DNA of 64,000 bases from Apoda limacodes (lineage: Eukaryota; Arthropoda; Insecta; Lepidoptera; Limacodidae). Location of the stretch: NCBI GenBank assembly GCA_946406115.1, contig OX291547.1, positions 16,807,001 through 16,871,000 of the forward strand. The letters are read 5' to 3'. This document shows positions 41,165-54,800 of the stretch, in pieces (position 1 is the stretch's first letter; each line of letters opens with the position of its first letter). The translations under genes were made by a program, and so were the position numbers. The notes under the pieces were generated by a model, which saw nothing but the letters and a program-made list of their open reading frames with translations, was not told where the DNA came from and made no database searches.

Positions 41165-42790
41165 TTTCAATTCAATTCAATATAATTTTATTCAGATTAG
41201 GCTACAATAATTGAGCACTTATGAATGTCACTACGCCATCGGTTCGTAAGTCTACAGGGCGGGAGACCTTGTACTGAGAAGAACCGGCAAGAAACTCAGC
41301 AAGGGCATTTCTTTTCTCCCTTTCTTTTACAGCGTCCAATTAAAATATTGGAAAATGCCCTCCCTATCATAAAAGGACACTTTCCATTACAAACATAAAA
41401 AAACATGAAATATAAAGCACAAGCACAACATAAAAAAGTATCTAATATAAACAAAAGACAGTTTATGTATTCATCACTAAGAAATAATCAATGTCTTACA
41501 GTATTAATAAACAAAACAAAAAAGTAAGACTAAATACTAAGAATACCAAGAAGTTTGCAAGAGCAGACCAGCCTCCACAGGCGGCACCCGTTCACGAGTA
41601 TGACACATGAATCAGCCATCGCTTCGCTCAACCATGTTTTAGGGAACGTAACGACCCGACACACACGCCACCACCGCAGAGACACTTTGATAAAGCATGA
41701 CACACTCAAGCAACTCCAATAAAACTTCGATTGTACTAGTTACAATGTGTGTAGTAAAGGAACAAAATATAAGAGGAGAAATATTGGAAGGTTCGCAATG
41801 CTTTACTACCGAGCAGCAACGGCAATAAACTCACTAATTAATCTTTTATACATCATATAAAAATACAATATAGCCTTACACTAGGTAATAACATAATATA
41901 CAATGTTTTAAATTTAAAAAAAATAATATTTTAAATGCCCCAATACAAATCAATTAAGTTATAATTTTTCCAACCATTTTTATTATTTATGTATTCATCA
42001 ACTTTGTAATAGCTTTTTTTGACATATATTTTAAATTTATTTGAGGGTAAATTAACCACATGTTCTGGAATTTTATTGTAGAAAAATATACTTTGTATTG
42101 CGAAAGAGCTATGTACCTTCTGAAGACGACATTTTGGAACTACCAATTTATCCTTATTCCTTGTATTAACACTGTGGAGGTCACTATTTTTTGCAAATAA
42201 GTGACAATTTTGGCGTACATACATTATACAAGCAATTTGAAAAATTCTTTTAGTGTTAGATAGCCCATTTATCGAGGAAGGCTAAAGGCTATATATCATT
42301 ACGGTAAGACCAATAGGAGCGGAGCACTAATGAAGAATGTTTCAAAATCGGGAGTTTTTTTTCCTTTTGAGAGCTTCCGCTCCGTGCGCTACGTAAACGG
42401 TTAAAGTTTCGCAAAAATCATGTATGACACAATTGTTCCCCTTTAAGAGTTCTAAAAAAAGTCCGCAAAAGCATATGTCTATATTTTAAGACATAGTGAC
42501 ACGTGACATAGAATGTATCACCTCACTTACGTCTTTAGCCTTAAAATACATAGGTACTTCTTGCCCTACCTCTTCCTCGAGCACCGAGGACCGCGATCCC
42601 AAGATTGATTCTACTTTAAAATGTGCTTTAAATAAATTGGATATTTTTTCAGGTTCACAGACTCCCTCTATGCTAGCCTCTATGCTTTTATAGTATAAAA
42701 TGGTTTTTTTTTCGGTAACGATGATGATTCTTTTGTTTTTAAATACCAAAGTGTGAGCAAGGATTTCGGGAAACTTGTAACCTATTTTAA
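41165..42790 (-). mobile_element. LINE remnant (jockey-like), internally deleted
   Basis: On the minus strand 42749-42486 reads as an ORF2 linker segment (FKAKDVSEVIHSM). Then 42224-41931 reads as an ORF2 C terminus (VVPKCRLQKVHSSF, FYNKIPEHV, SYYKVDEYINNKNGW), followed by a ~0.75-kb 3' part ending in ATTGAATTGAATTG at 41165. The reverse transcriptase core is absent. Confidence 0.65.
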
Positions 42791-42971
42791 TGTTTGAATT
42801 TTAATAAACCTAAACAAAAGTTTACTAATTATACTTTATCGTAAAGAAACAAAGGTCATAAATTTAGTTATAGTAGCAGTAGTAGAAATAAATATTTGTC
42901 ATATTATAGAGAAACTTGTCTTTCGCAAAAAAATAAATGTTGATAAAACAGCTTTATTTGAAACTCCTTTT

Positions 42972-43292
42972 TAGGGTTCCGTAGCAAAATTGCAAAAAAC
43001 GGAACCCTTATAGATTCGTCATATCTGTCTGTCCCCCCCCCCAGTAACTTCTAATAAGAGAATGATAAAACTAAAAAAAATATAAGATGTACGTTACCAT
43101 GCAAACTTCCACCGAAAATTGGTTGGAACGAGATCTAGTAAGTAGTTTTTTTTAATACGTCATAAATCGTAAACCGCAATCTCAAATATAAAAATAAAAC
43201 ATGTTTTTTGTTTATGTTTGTAAAGTACATAAATGGTGGTAGGTACGGAACCCTCGGAGCGTGAGTCCAACTCGCACTTGGCCGGTTTTTTT
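42972..43292 (+). repeat. Dispersed repeat, GGGTTCCGTA...CGCACTTGGCC family
   Basis: Starts TTTTAGGGTTCCGTAGC and ends AGTCCAACTCGCACTTGGCCGG; same family as 13018-13264. It contains a run of ten Cs at about 43034. Confidence 0.7.
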
Positions 43293-43708
43293 ATTGGTTG
43301 CTTCTTAAGAGAATACGATTCGAAGCGCCTCTCAGCGTGCTTCATACAAACGAGTTTTTACTTATTTTTGACATTTCCAGATTAAACACCACGAAATTTT
43401 GAAGACATGTTCTTGTAATAAATATCTAGGTGTGCTATGTGTCAGTTTTCTATTAAATTTTCATAGATCAAAAGTTATACAGGATTCTAATTTTACATAC
43501 AAATGGCTTACAAAAAGATTTCTAGTTAATAAAAATATTTTACAAGATTTTGGGAAACCACAGACATAAGTATTCGGGTTGGGATTATGACTAAGAAATT
43601 TCACAGTGATTGAATTAACGTAATCTAAATTAAGTTAATTTTAAAAACAAATAAGTAAGCTGCGAGGCGCCGCGAATCGTATCCTCTTAGTCTTAAGTAT
43701 AGGTATTG
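43293..43708. other. No gene recognised
   Basis: Intergenic sequence between two repeats. Confidence 0.4.
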
Positions 43709-44446
43709 GTTACATTTAGGGAATGCAATCTCGTTCTCGCGAGATCTCGGCCTTTTTTACCGAGATTGATCTAGGACGAAAAAATGGGCGAGATCTCGCG
43801 AGTTTAACGAGATTGCACTCGAGCATAAAAATGCCTTATTCGAAGCGCGAACTGACAAACAAATCTTTTATTTGATTGGTATTATATGTTGTTAATTAAT
43901 CTGAAATAGCTACTAGATCTACAGAGTAGATATAGTTTTATTTAATTGATAATATCTCAGTTTAATAGTCAACTCTTACTTAGATAATAAGTTTCATTTT
44001 TTTTTTGACTTCTCGTTGTTTTGTTTGTTATAAAAGAACTGTTTTATTACTTAAAGATTGTTTGATATTAGAAGAGAAGATTTCTTTCATTTGTTATTTG
44101 ATAGATACGTACGTCAATGTTTACTATAGAAGTTTATTAAAAATTATAGACAGATACGTCAAACAATGTTTGATGCATAAAAGTCTATTGAAAAAAATCG
44201 TAACAATAAATGTTTATCTTATACCGTATAAGATAAACATACTTTACCTTATATCGTATACTTATAATTTTTATTAATTTTCTCCTAATTTATTCAAATA
44301 TTGTGATTATTTGCAAAAAAAACACACCAAACTGCCAATCTTGCGAGATCTTGAAAATGGCGAGATCTCGCAGTATTGTTATTCATAAACTCGCGGGATC
44401 TCGCTTGAGCCCCAATCTCGCGAGATTTGCATTCCCTAGTTACATT
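43709..44446. mobile_element. hAT-type MITE with 8-bp duplication GTTACATT
   Basis: The element proper is 43717-44438 (722 bp), starting TAGGGAATGCAATCTCG and ending GCATTCCCTA. GTTACATT stands on both sides (43709-43716 and 44439-44446). Eight-base duplications and TAGGG tips are hAT hallmarks. The ends carry repeated CGAGATCTCG palindromes; the centre is non-coding. Confidence 0.85.
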
Positions 44447-45104
44447 AGAATAAGTAGTGTTCGAGTTTGAAGGATGCCGATCATTTCTAGTTGACAACCT
44501 AAAACAGAAAAAATATTTTTACTTGGTACTACACATAGATATAAACGTAGTGAAAAAATCCTATGTCTATGGTACTACATGTTTACTTATTTATATCGTA
44601 AATATTATATAATTTCGTAGACCATCCAACTTTAGTAGTAAAATATGAAAAGAATAACATGGCGAGAGATTAGCCACGGTTTTCTTATTTTCAAAAACTT
44701 AACGTTTCTCCTTAGTCTCTAACTAAATCTTAATCCTAATTGAAAATTTATTAGACGTTTTTAACCTCATTTTATTATACCGGAAATGGGATTCATAAAA
44801 TATCGCGTAATATTTACTATATAACTATTTTATCTTACACGATTAGTTTTGTGGCTGCCATCTCTATTTTAAAGTTCAACGAAAATGAAGATATTTTGTT
44901 TATATATACGTTACTATAAAACTGCCAAGCTTTAGTTCATGTAATATTACCCCGGGGCGGATATTCTTTGGTTGTTTATTAAGTTCATAGTACATCATTG
45001 AATATGTTATTTATTATTGCCACATCTAAGTATATCATCGAGAAATAAATAGGTACGTAATAAAGTGCTATGAAAAATGAAATATCCATTGTTTAGGTAT
45101 TTGA
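44447..45104. other. Intergenic, no gene recognised
   Basis: AT-rich, no exon or repeat recognised. Confidence 0.4.
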
Positions 45105-45301
45105 CGAATCTATAAGGGTTCCGTTTTTTGCCATGACCTTTGTTTCTTTACGATAAAGAATAATTAGTAAACTTTTGTTTAGGTTTATTAAAATTCAAAC
45201 ATTAAATTAGGTTACAAGTTTCCCGAAATCCTCGCTCACACTTTGGTATTTAAAAAGAAAAGAATCATCATCGTTACCGAAAAAACACCATTTTATAATA
45301 T
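45105..45301 (+). repeat. LINE fragment, inverted copy of 42690-43025
   Basis: GGTATTTAAAAAG...GAATCATCATCGTTACCG and AGGGTTCCGTTTTTTGCC are complementary to pieces of 42690-43025. The copy lacks about 120 bp between those pieces and ends where the next element begins. Confidence 0.65.
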
Positions 45302-46253
45302 AAAAGGGCGCGTTCGTTTTGGGATTAAGAGTTCCCACGATTGATACGTTTCAACCTTTTGCTAACGCCAGTTTTGCCACCGACACACCTATCGTTTGTG
45401 TAGCTTTGAAACGTTACTATCAAAATTTATGATTGCAAAACAAAACGAACGGTTGACATACACATACTACGATAAAACACACACACACTACCATAAACAA
45501 TAAGACCCCACATCCAGACATGGGTCTAATGTTTCATTTTTCGGTGGCAAGTGATAAAAATATCAAAAAATTCTTTTTAACAAAAAACAACCGGCTTCCA
45601 AATGGTGCACTAAAAAGATAAAAATAATTACTTATTTCCAAAAATCTGATCTGAATTACCGCTTGAAGTTAGTGTCAAGCAAGTGAAGTGTAAGGAACAT
45701 AAACACCAACTTCAAACTTTAATTCAGATCAGATTTTTGGAAATGAGTAATTATTTTTATCTTTTTAGTGCATCTTTTTGAACCCGGTTGTTTTTTTGTT
45801 AAAAATGTTTTATTTATTACTTTTAAGTGACGAATTGCTTTTTTTTCTTGTACACTCAAAATATTCATACTCGTAACAAAATTTTATTATCATTAACATA
45901 ACACTAGTTCCAAATCCAAAGTAACAAATATTATTTTTTTTATTCAAAAGTTTAAGTTTTACATTCATTACATTAATATGGGACCACCTGGGAAGTATAC
46001 CCTTTTAAATAAAAAAAGAATTTCTCGAATCGGTCCAGGCGTCTTCGAGTAATATATGAAAACAAGGGAGGGAACGTACATAAAAAAGTCCTTTTTTGGA
46101 GTCGGTTAAAAATATCGTAAACGACCTCATGACAGATTGTTACAGATGATACTAAAATTTTGATATTTTTGACACCAATGCAAAACGAACGGATGACAGT
46201 TGAGAAAGTAAACGTAAATAATTTACATCCCAAAACGAACGCGCCCTTTTAGT
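45302..46253. mobile_element. Tc1/mariner-like MITE, about 0.95 kb
   Basis: Perfect ~24-bp terminal repeats AAAAGGGCGCGTTCGTTTTG... and its complement at 46226-46251, with TA at each outer end fitting a TA target. Subterminal copies of CAAAACGAACG at 45438 and 46182 suggest transposase binding sites. A foldback is nested inside. No coding capacity. Confidence 0.65.
45574..45805. repeat. Foldback MITE nested in the previous element
   Basis: Arms of about 85 bp (TTTTTAACAAAAAACAACCG... and its complement ...GGTTGTTTTTTTGTTAAAAA) around a ~60-bp spacer. The small mismatches between the arms are evenly spread. Confidence 0.75.
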
Positions 46254-46385
46254 ATTTTTGTTTAATCTGTGTATTAATTTTCATAAATCGTTATCTGTTT
46301 TTATCTTGTAAATAAATCTTTTATATTTTTACAAAGAAGTTGAATCTTGCATTGACCGGCTCTGAAAACATAATATATTGAGAAA

Positions 46386-48093
46386 ATGGCTTTAGCACTT
46401 CAAAGGCGAGCCAATGTAAGTAATTTGAAACTCAGGCTAAATTACTAGTACTGTTACTACTGAATTAAAAAAAAATGTTTCAATTTAACCATACCTACTG
46501 TCTACTTGTAATAGGAATACTCCAACAATAAAAAAGGAGTAGAAGGGAAAAAAACCTAAGGGGGGCGCTATTGAAAAGGTTCGGTCAGAGTAACTAAAAC
46601 AGGGGCGCAAGAAAAACCCCAACCAGCAAAAGACTTAGTGTGCCCCTTTTAGTAAATCTGACATTGTGATGATTGTCTTAGTATAAGATTGTAATTAATC
46701 TATTTTGTCTATTAATATATTTTAGGTTCGTCTTCCACCAGAAGTAAACAGAATATTGTACATAAGAAATTTACCATACAAAATATCAGCAGAAGAAATG
46801 TATGACATTTTTGGCAAATATGGAGCAATAAGACAAATACGTGTGTAAGTTATTGAATGTTAACAGTGGTTTGTCATTATTTTGAAGGTTCCTATACCTG
46901 ACTCAAAATCTGTTTGCAAATCTTGTAAACATAACCTAACTTTACTTAATATTCACTTTTTCTGGTAATTTAATCATAAATCATTAAAATACTTACATGA
47001 TTACCTTTATTGTCCCATTCTTTAACTGGTTTTCAAATCACGACACTGATTAAACCTAAAATCTACAAAATTCCAAATTTACAATGAGAAATATTATACC
47101 TATTTATGTATATGTTGCATAGACTAACAAAGCGAAAGACGCGCGTCAAGGTCATTTTTGTTTACCAGAATTGCAAATAGATTTTGAGTCAGGTTTAGTT
47201 ATATAGTTATCTTTTTATTCCTTATAGGATAGTTGACAGTACAACCCGTTAAAATTTACTGGGCACTTCACACTATGACATATTTATTAAGGAGAATGGT
47301 AAGGGGTTGCATCCCACCAGGGGCCTAGGTAATTTGCATGAGTAGTAGTGGGTAGATACAATCATAAACAAATAAGTCATAAAAAATTACTGAATGATAT
47401 GAATAGACTTAATGATAAAATACCAGAAGTAGTTGTGTATACCTATCATCCTTTCGAGAAGTTATAATTCTGATTTGTTTAATAAAATAAGACTTTGAAA
47501 ACAAATGACAAGTGAAATTATTGAACCAGTCACCATCATAGCTGGAATATTTAACAAGCTGAAGTAGCAATCAGCATGCCATATTGGTTATTAATCTCTT
47601 GACTGTGAGGCCTCCCATGCCTACAAGAACATTGAAGGGCTTGTATCAAATTCCCCTGCCATGATATTTTCAAAACTACATAAACTACCATAATTATGCT
47701 TATTTTGTTTTGTAGCTTATTAATTATTAACTATTCAATAAACTTTTTACCTGGTAATGAGAATTTTCCTTTTGAAACTCGAAAACCAAAACAAAACACT
47801 GTTACCACTTTTTTTTTTGGGTAAACTACAAAAAGTATCTTATTGTAATGTCTTATTTCAGAGGGAATACACCAGAAACAAGAGGAACAGCATTTGTTGT
47901 TTATGAAGACATATTTGATGCTAAGAATGCCTGTGATCATCTATCAGGGTTCAATGTGTGTAATAGATATTTAGTTGTGTTATACTACAGATCTAATAAA
48001 GCATTTAAGGGAATAGATATTGAGAAGAAACAGGAAGAGATTGACACATTGAAAAAGAAATATGGCATATCTACTGAGGAACTACGTAAATAA
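46386..48093 (+). CDS. SF3B6: Splicing factor 3B subunit 6 (p14)
   Basis: Three exons with consensus borders: 46386-46415, 46726-46844 and 47862-48093, giving 126 residues (the vertebrate protein has 125). The start [19 protein letters not shown] aligns with the family start. A single RRM has RNP2 ILYIRNLP and RNP1 [10 protein letters not shown]. The interface segments ([18 protein letters not shown]) that contact SF3B1 and the branch-point adenosine are conserved. It is a component of the U2 snRNP in the nucleus. An AATAAA lies near 48307. No damage seen; a complete housekeeping gene. Confidence 0.95.
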
Positions 48094-48289
48094 GTTACTT
48101 AAAATAACAAAAAAAAAGAATTAAAGTTAGCATTTTGAACTAAGAATGTTTAAAGACTTTGATTGAAATGTTTCAACAAAAGTGGTATTATCCTTTAAGT
48201 TTAATTTTAATTATAAATTAATTGTAATATCTTCTGATTTTTATTTGTCAATTTGATATAATTTAATACCCTTACTTTGACTGTGTCCA

Positions 48290-49115
48290 CCATAATGCTT
48301 TCAGATCAATAAAGCACAATGAGAATAATAGAAGTCCATATGAGCTACTTGCTGGACCTTCTGCTCTCCACATGTAATATTCGGTCTCAGTATAAGAATG
48401 CACCTCTTGGCTCCTCTGACCACTGTCTCGTCCGGACTCAAGTGCCATGCATTTAATCTAGGCTGACTAATTGGCGTGTGTGGCATTAGAAGTCAGCAGC
48501 CTGGGATGAATTGCGTGAATTGCATGTATCATACCCGTGGAGGCAGCTCTGTTACAGCTTGTGTACTCATAGTCACTAGAACACCATCCCTGTTATTAAA
48601 TGTTTTATTCCTAACCCGCATGTAGCTGCTGGTGCCAATTAAAAACCAAACATGGTTTAATCAATCTCAAAGAAATTTACCTGAAACTGGAATTTGTTGA
48701 ATTCACATTGGAAGGTAGCCTAGACATATTTAGTTGGTACTGGAATAGCAGTCTTCTATCGAAATCTCCATCTTACAGACTGTTCGAGGGATTGCTTTCT
48801 GGTCAGTTTCCACATATTATTTAAGCCTTAGTCAAAACTGAAACCCCACATGTCCTGCCTGCACCCAGATAACAGCTTGTCTCTTATGACTCTGTTCAAC
48901 GAACTGAGAGAATTGTTGACGATTCCGAATTTAGACGGTAGAGAACTGAGGAGAGTTTGCCTCCCTATGTGTGTTCTACCTTATATAAAATGAGCTCTGT
49001 TCTGAGAAATTGTTTAAAATGATGTACACCTATTTTATATCATTGCACCGCTATCGGCAAGGAATTTATCCCCACACCTTAGAACCTAAATGAGCACGTA
49101 CTTAATATTTGTATT
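48290..49115 (+). mobile_element. CR1-type LINE remnant with endonuclease end and ORF2 C terminus
   Basis: SDHCLVRT near 48416 is the last block of an APE-type endonuclease. Later, YDSVQRTERIV near 48890 and a decayed C-terminal region follow, ending in CCTTAGAACCTAAATG. The reverse transcriptase is deleted and stops are frequent. Confidence 0.55.
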
Positions 49116-49397
49116 CGTCTTGTAACTGCCATCACAGTCACTATTAAAAGCGACGATTATTTTGAGCCATTAATTATATTATTCATTAATAAGCACTGTT
49201 GCAACATGCCATAATTTAGGAATTTAAAAATGCTATGCCCTGTTGTTTTTACTAATAAATTGATATTTAACCATTATGAAGTGAGAACAGGTTAATATAC
49301 GTGAAACCGGTCACTCAAATATTGCTTTCCGGTTAAGGTTTCTTCATCCAGTCACCGACATAGCTCGTAATATTAGCAAGCTGAAGCGTTTGTTATT

Positions 49398-50620
49398 CGT
49401 GGTACCCTCGGTCGTACCACGGTTACTTTTTCATAACCTTGGTACCTCAATAACTAGCTACGGTTAGTTTTTTCTAACCCTGGTATAACCGAGTTGTCCA
49501 CCAGAATCCCCTAACACGATTCCCTTAGGGGATCCCAGTGAACTCATCTGTTCACTACTGGTAGTGTTGTTTACAAATGATGACACTACCATGGCACCTT
49601 TCAAATGTTTTAAAGTACAATCATAAACAAAAATACAAAAAAAATCTGGCCAAATGCGAGTTCAGTTGGATCGAAGAAGATTTACGCAGGAAAAAACAAT
49701 TATTTCCCCACAGTAAAAACTGAACGGCACAACTAGTTGGTACGTGGGAAATATAGAACGTTTTTAGTCCCAGGTTTTAGTTTTTTTATACATATTATTG
49801 GAAATTACAGCTATCAAACTAGAATATATCATTGTAACTATTGATGGTAAACTAGAAGTTTCTTTGCAGAAGTAATAAATCTCGAGATCTTGTTTTGGAT
49901 GGCAGCTGTCAAATTAGGAAGGGCTATATCTGCGTAACTATTGACCTTAGTCTTATGTTTCTTTACAGAAGTGATAAATCTCATAGATCTTTATTTCGGA
50001 TGACAGCTATTAAAATAGAAAGGGTAATATCTCCGTAGCTATTGATCTGAGACTAGCAGTTACCTCACAGCCACCTCAATGATAGATCTCATCAAAATCT
50101 TTATTTCAGATAGCCGTTTTTAATTTCACAGCTCTTATTCACAATATTTAAAAAAAATAAAACGCATTAAAAAATGTAAAACGTGGGACTAAAATCGCTC
50201 GAGATTTCCAACTAGTTATTGCCGTTCATTTGGTCTGTGGGGGATAATCGATTCTTTCTGTGTAAATCTTGTTCGATCGAACTCGCACTTGGCCGATTTT
50301 TTTTTATTTTGTTCATGATTGTACTATAAATGATTGTGCCATGTGTCACCATTTGTAAACAGTGTAAAGGCACAAGATTAGTGATATTTACAGGGGATTG
50401 TGATGAACAAGTGAGTTTACTGGTATCCTCTGGGATCTGGGATGGGTGTTAGGGCATTCTGGTGGACGAACCAATGTTACTAGGGTTTGAAAAAACTAAC
50501 CGTGGTTCCATCGAGGTACCAAGGTTGAAAAACTAACCGTTGTTCCATTGAGGTATCAAGGCTAACCGGTTAAAGGAAAGGAACCGTGGTATGACTGGTG
50601 GCACGACTGGGGGTACCACG
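49398..50620. mobile_element. Foldback element with long inverted ends
   Basis: The left arm (49398 to about 49800) and the right arm (about 50150 to 50620) are diverged reverse complements. They begin CGTGGTACCC, pass through CCACGGTTA, TCCACCAGAATSCCCTAACAC, TTTACAAATGRTGACA and TCGGCCAAGTGCGAGTTC-type sequence, and enclose a tandem-repeat core. No coding sequence. An end fragment of the same family lies at 62920-63165. No target-site duplication was found. Confidence 0.65.
49805..50130. repeat. About 110-bp tandem repeat in the foldback core
   Basis: Three diverged units share ACTATTGA..., AGAAGTAATAAATCTC and GATGACAGCTATCAAA-type blocks. Confidence 0.65.
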
Positions 50621-50624
50621 GACA

Positions 50625-50815
50625 ATATACGAGCTGAAGTGGCAGTGGGTTGATAAGTTCTGCCGCGTACCGGAAGGCGAAGCGTGGAATGACCACGAGC
50701 CCGGTGGACTGACGCCCCTAAAATGGTGGCCAGTTGAACGCGAAACACCTACAGAGGATAGGAAGACTCATGGCCAGATGGACCTAAATATGCTGATATG
50801 ATGATAATTAAGATT
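50625..50815 (+). repeat. Possible RTE-type LINE 3' end
   Basis: ELKWQW near 50633 and GRLMARWT near 50760 resemble the last conserved blocks (W.GH.., GRP..RW.D) of RTE-like ORFs; a TGATATGATGATAATTA tail follows. Confidence 0.4.
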
Positions 50816-51843
50816 CAAATGTAAAAAATGAAAATGCTTAAAACTTTGGACAACGTTTATTCTTCATGTGCAAGATATTACATATTTTGTGTCAATTAAC
50901 TAGCAGAATTGAGCTAAGCTGCATTCAGAAGGTTCGAACTGAGTACGAAAAATACTACAGTGTAGGCTATTCACGGAAAAAGTAAAAGATACTCAATCAA
51001 AAATTTGACGGCTCAATATTTTTGTTCATTATTAGTCTGCTTTATTAGAAATCGGCTGTACCTTCTGAACACATCTTAGTCATAGAATCTATTAATTTTA
51101 AAAACAATTTAGTATGTATGTTCTAAATTGACTGAGCCACAAAACGTAATGTCGAAAAACGTTTATGCCATATTTTAGATCTTATTTATTTTTAAAAGTT
51201 GATCAACAACAAGTTATTTTATTCAAGCTTTCGATTGTGTTGCATTGTCATACAAATGTAAGTACGTATAAGCTATAAGGTTGTAAATGAATACACCTAC
51301 AACTTTTAGTCAACGCGATTACGACAAATTACGCTTCATACTAATGTATGTCATTGCTGTCATATATTATGCTTTAATAAGTAAATAATCTACGCTTTAA
51401 AATAACCTGCTAGGTAACTGACAAGCGGAAGCTTTATTGATAAACCAGGTGCTATCGACTATTGTATATAATCTGTATTACCAAATAGGTTGCAAAAGTG
51501 TAATGTGAAGCAAACAAAATGTGACTAACTATTGTAGAAGCATTGTTTTAGCAAATAATATAATTGCTATAAAAGACTAAAACTAAATAAAATGGACATT
51601 ACTTGTATGTAATTTAAAGTGATACCTAATTTAATCACGGAATCTAATCACATACAAGTATATAAGAGTATTTTTTGACTTTTTTATCACTTTTAATTGT
51701 TAAAACTAAGGTAGGTAAGAACAATATTCCTAAAAATGACTAACATAACAAAGAATAACAAACATAATGCTTAATTGGCTCACATCGATCATTGTTACAT
51801 TGAATAAATAGGATCTGGCAGGTAAAATATTTTAAACGACAGC
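50816..51843. other. Region downstream of the TDRD7-like gene
   Basis: Likely 3' UTR and intergenic DNA. No other gene or repeat recognised. Confidence 0.4.
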
Positions 51844-54800
51844 TTAGGATGTCGAAGAGTGTCGTGCCCTACCCTCTGAGACTAATTGCTTATTTAGATA
51901 TATGTCCTCGTCGGTGGAGGTGTCTATGAGGTCAAGTGTGAGTAGGGGTTCATTGGGATTTAAGGGGTCCTTGCTGACGTCCTTGCAGATGCCAACGAAT
52001 TGCTGTTCCACACATAATTCTTGAAACCTAATGCAGTCTTCTACTGTCCAGTCTTGATGAAGGGGCCACACATCTGTTAACAACAACATTAATAAATAAA
52101 TAATTGCTGTAAAGTTGAGAGTTCTTTACTTTTATGTTTCTTCACTATTTTTCAAATTAGGGTACCCAAAGAGTAATGAGCGGAACCCTATTACAAAGAC
52201 TTCGCTGTCCGTCCGTCCGTCCGTCTGACAGCAGGCTGTATCTCATGAACCGTGATAGACAGTTGAAATTTTCACAGAAGATGTATTTCTGTTACCGCTT
52301 TTACAACAAATACTAAAAAAACATGATAAAATAAATATTTAAGGGGGCTCCCATACAACAAACGTGATTTTTTTGCTCGATATTGATAATGGCACAGGTA
52401 GACGCTGAAAATATTCACAGAATATTTTGTAACATAGTCACTTTAAATAATAAATAACTAAATTATTAAAAAAAAATTTAAGGGGGGCATACAACAAACG
52501 TGATTTTTTTGACGTTTTTATAGATAATGGGACGGAACCCTTCGTGCGCGAGTGCAACTCGCACACGGCCAATTTTTTATATTTCTCCCCCTCTTTTTCT
52601 AATTGATACAATTTACTTTTGTCTACTTTTTGACTACAAATAAAAATAAGATATAATTAAAATATTCGTTTGAGCGCGACCATACTACAAAACTTCACCT
52701 ATGAAAAATATTTTATATATATATTTATATATATTTGATGTATAAAGCCAAGATGGCAAACAAGCTTATGGTCCGCCTGATGCAAAGCGGTCACCGCAAC
52801 CTATGATGGACGATTGGAACACCGGGGACATTACTTGCGAATTGCAGACTATTTAAAAACCTAATCACGTCTTTCTTGAAGATCCCCATATTGTAGTCCA
52901 TGGAAAAAACCTTGACAGGGAGCTCATTCTACAATTTAATCGTTCGCAGTAGTACTCTTAAACCGCAATGTACATGACCATTTAGGTTCCAAGGTCTGCG
53001 GATGGATTCCTAGCTGTTGGCTGCGAACAAGCGATGCGGTGGTAGAAAGTAGCCGTGAGCATCCACTGTGCATGACCATTTAGGTTCCAAGGTCTGCGGA
53101 TGAATTCCCAGTTGTTGGCTGCGAACCAACGGTGGTAGAAAGTAGCCGTGAGCATCATTTCGAACAATTTCTCAGAACACAGTTCACTACACAAGTCAAC
53201 AATTTTTTCAGCTCTTCGATGAACCGAATCAAAAAGGCTAAGCTGCTATCCGGATGCACCTCCCCAGGAAGGCTATAGTACTTCATGTGGGGCCGGACCT
53301 GCGACTTATAAAGCAACCTTTGCCCCGAGCTGAAGTACTGCTTCTCTACCTTGAGTACACTAAGTTTTTTGGACACCAGCCTCACATTGTATTTCAAATT
53401 ATCTCGGAACTGAATGTCGCTGGAGACATCAACAACAAGGACCCCAAGGATCTTAGAGATGGCTAAAGGCGTGTTCTTGAATTGTGGAACGTCAAAAAAT
53501 GGGGTTTTTTCATACTTGTCTTCAAAAGGTTGAATCGGACAAAGTTCTCTTGGAAAGGGTGGTCTTGATTTTCGCAACAACATCTATGCAACTCTACTCC
53601 ACATCGAAACAAGGGATATTGGCACAGCCCGCGTTATAAGTATCTCCGGTATTATCATCTATGCAATGTATGTTGTCGATTAGAGTTGATAATGATTCCT
53701 ATTCCTCATAATGTAGATTTTGATGTAAGCGCATGTTTGAATCAAACGGGGAAACTGGCCAAGGCTTTATTTTACTGCATCAGAAACCCTGACAGTATGA
53801 AGCTGCTTTCAAACCGTTATTATAGTAATCAGAGTGCACTTTCTGATCAAGTGTATAATAAGTCCGCTAACCATAAAGTCGCGCCTTGATGGCTTGTGGA
53901 GGAAGAGAGTGTGCCAGTGCCGCAGAAGGGGGCACAGGCCGGAGCTCTTTATTCGCAAACAGCGCCAGGTCGCCAAAGTCGCAAAAGTACACCGACACCG
54001 TCTCCGTCGATACGGAACCCGCCACTGTTACCCTGTTCACACAAAATTTAAATAATCTTATACTGTTCAAACTTTTTTTTTTTTTTTTTTATACCACTAA
54101 GGTGGCAAACAAGCCTACGGTCCGCCTGATGGTAAGCGGTCACAGTAGCCTATGGACGCTTGCAACACCAGGGGCATCACTCGCGCGTTGCCGACCCTTC
54201 AGAAATCTAATAACTTCTTTTTTGAAGAACCCCATACTGTAGTCCTTAGAGAAAACCTTGGCAGGGAGCTTATTCCACAACCCAAGCATTCTTCTTGCAA
54301 CATACTTTCTTGCGTTCTCAGTGGTATGCATGTACTTTAGCGAAGTAACTTCCTATAAAAGCAACACTGACTATCATTTGTGCGTGGTAAAAACAAGAGC
54401 AGGTATTGTTATATACGCAGCTATATATGAAATAAGGAACTGATTAAATAGCTGATCATTGCTGCCAATTTAAGAGGGTACCTTATGCGCTTGAACATCT
54501 GCCATTTAGGGATCGAGCTGATATGAATGAATGAATGATATGAATACCTGTTAGCTGGTCTGATATTAGCAGAAACGTGATACTATTAAATTTTATTGAT
54601 AGAAAAAAAAGTTAACGGAAAAAAAATCACAAAGTTACCAGTAGTTTGATTTTTATAACGGTACAAATAGTTAAGCTGTAATTTAAGCTGAGTTTCATAT
54701 TCGGTGTTGTACGCAAAATTGCAAAAATTAACCACAAACAAAACGTCTGAATTGTACGTACTTACCTGTACCAAGACGCATCTTTTTCGTAATAGACAGT

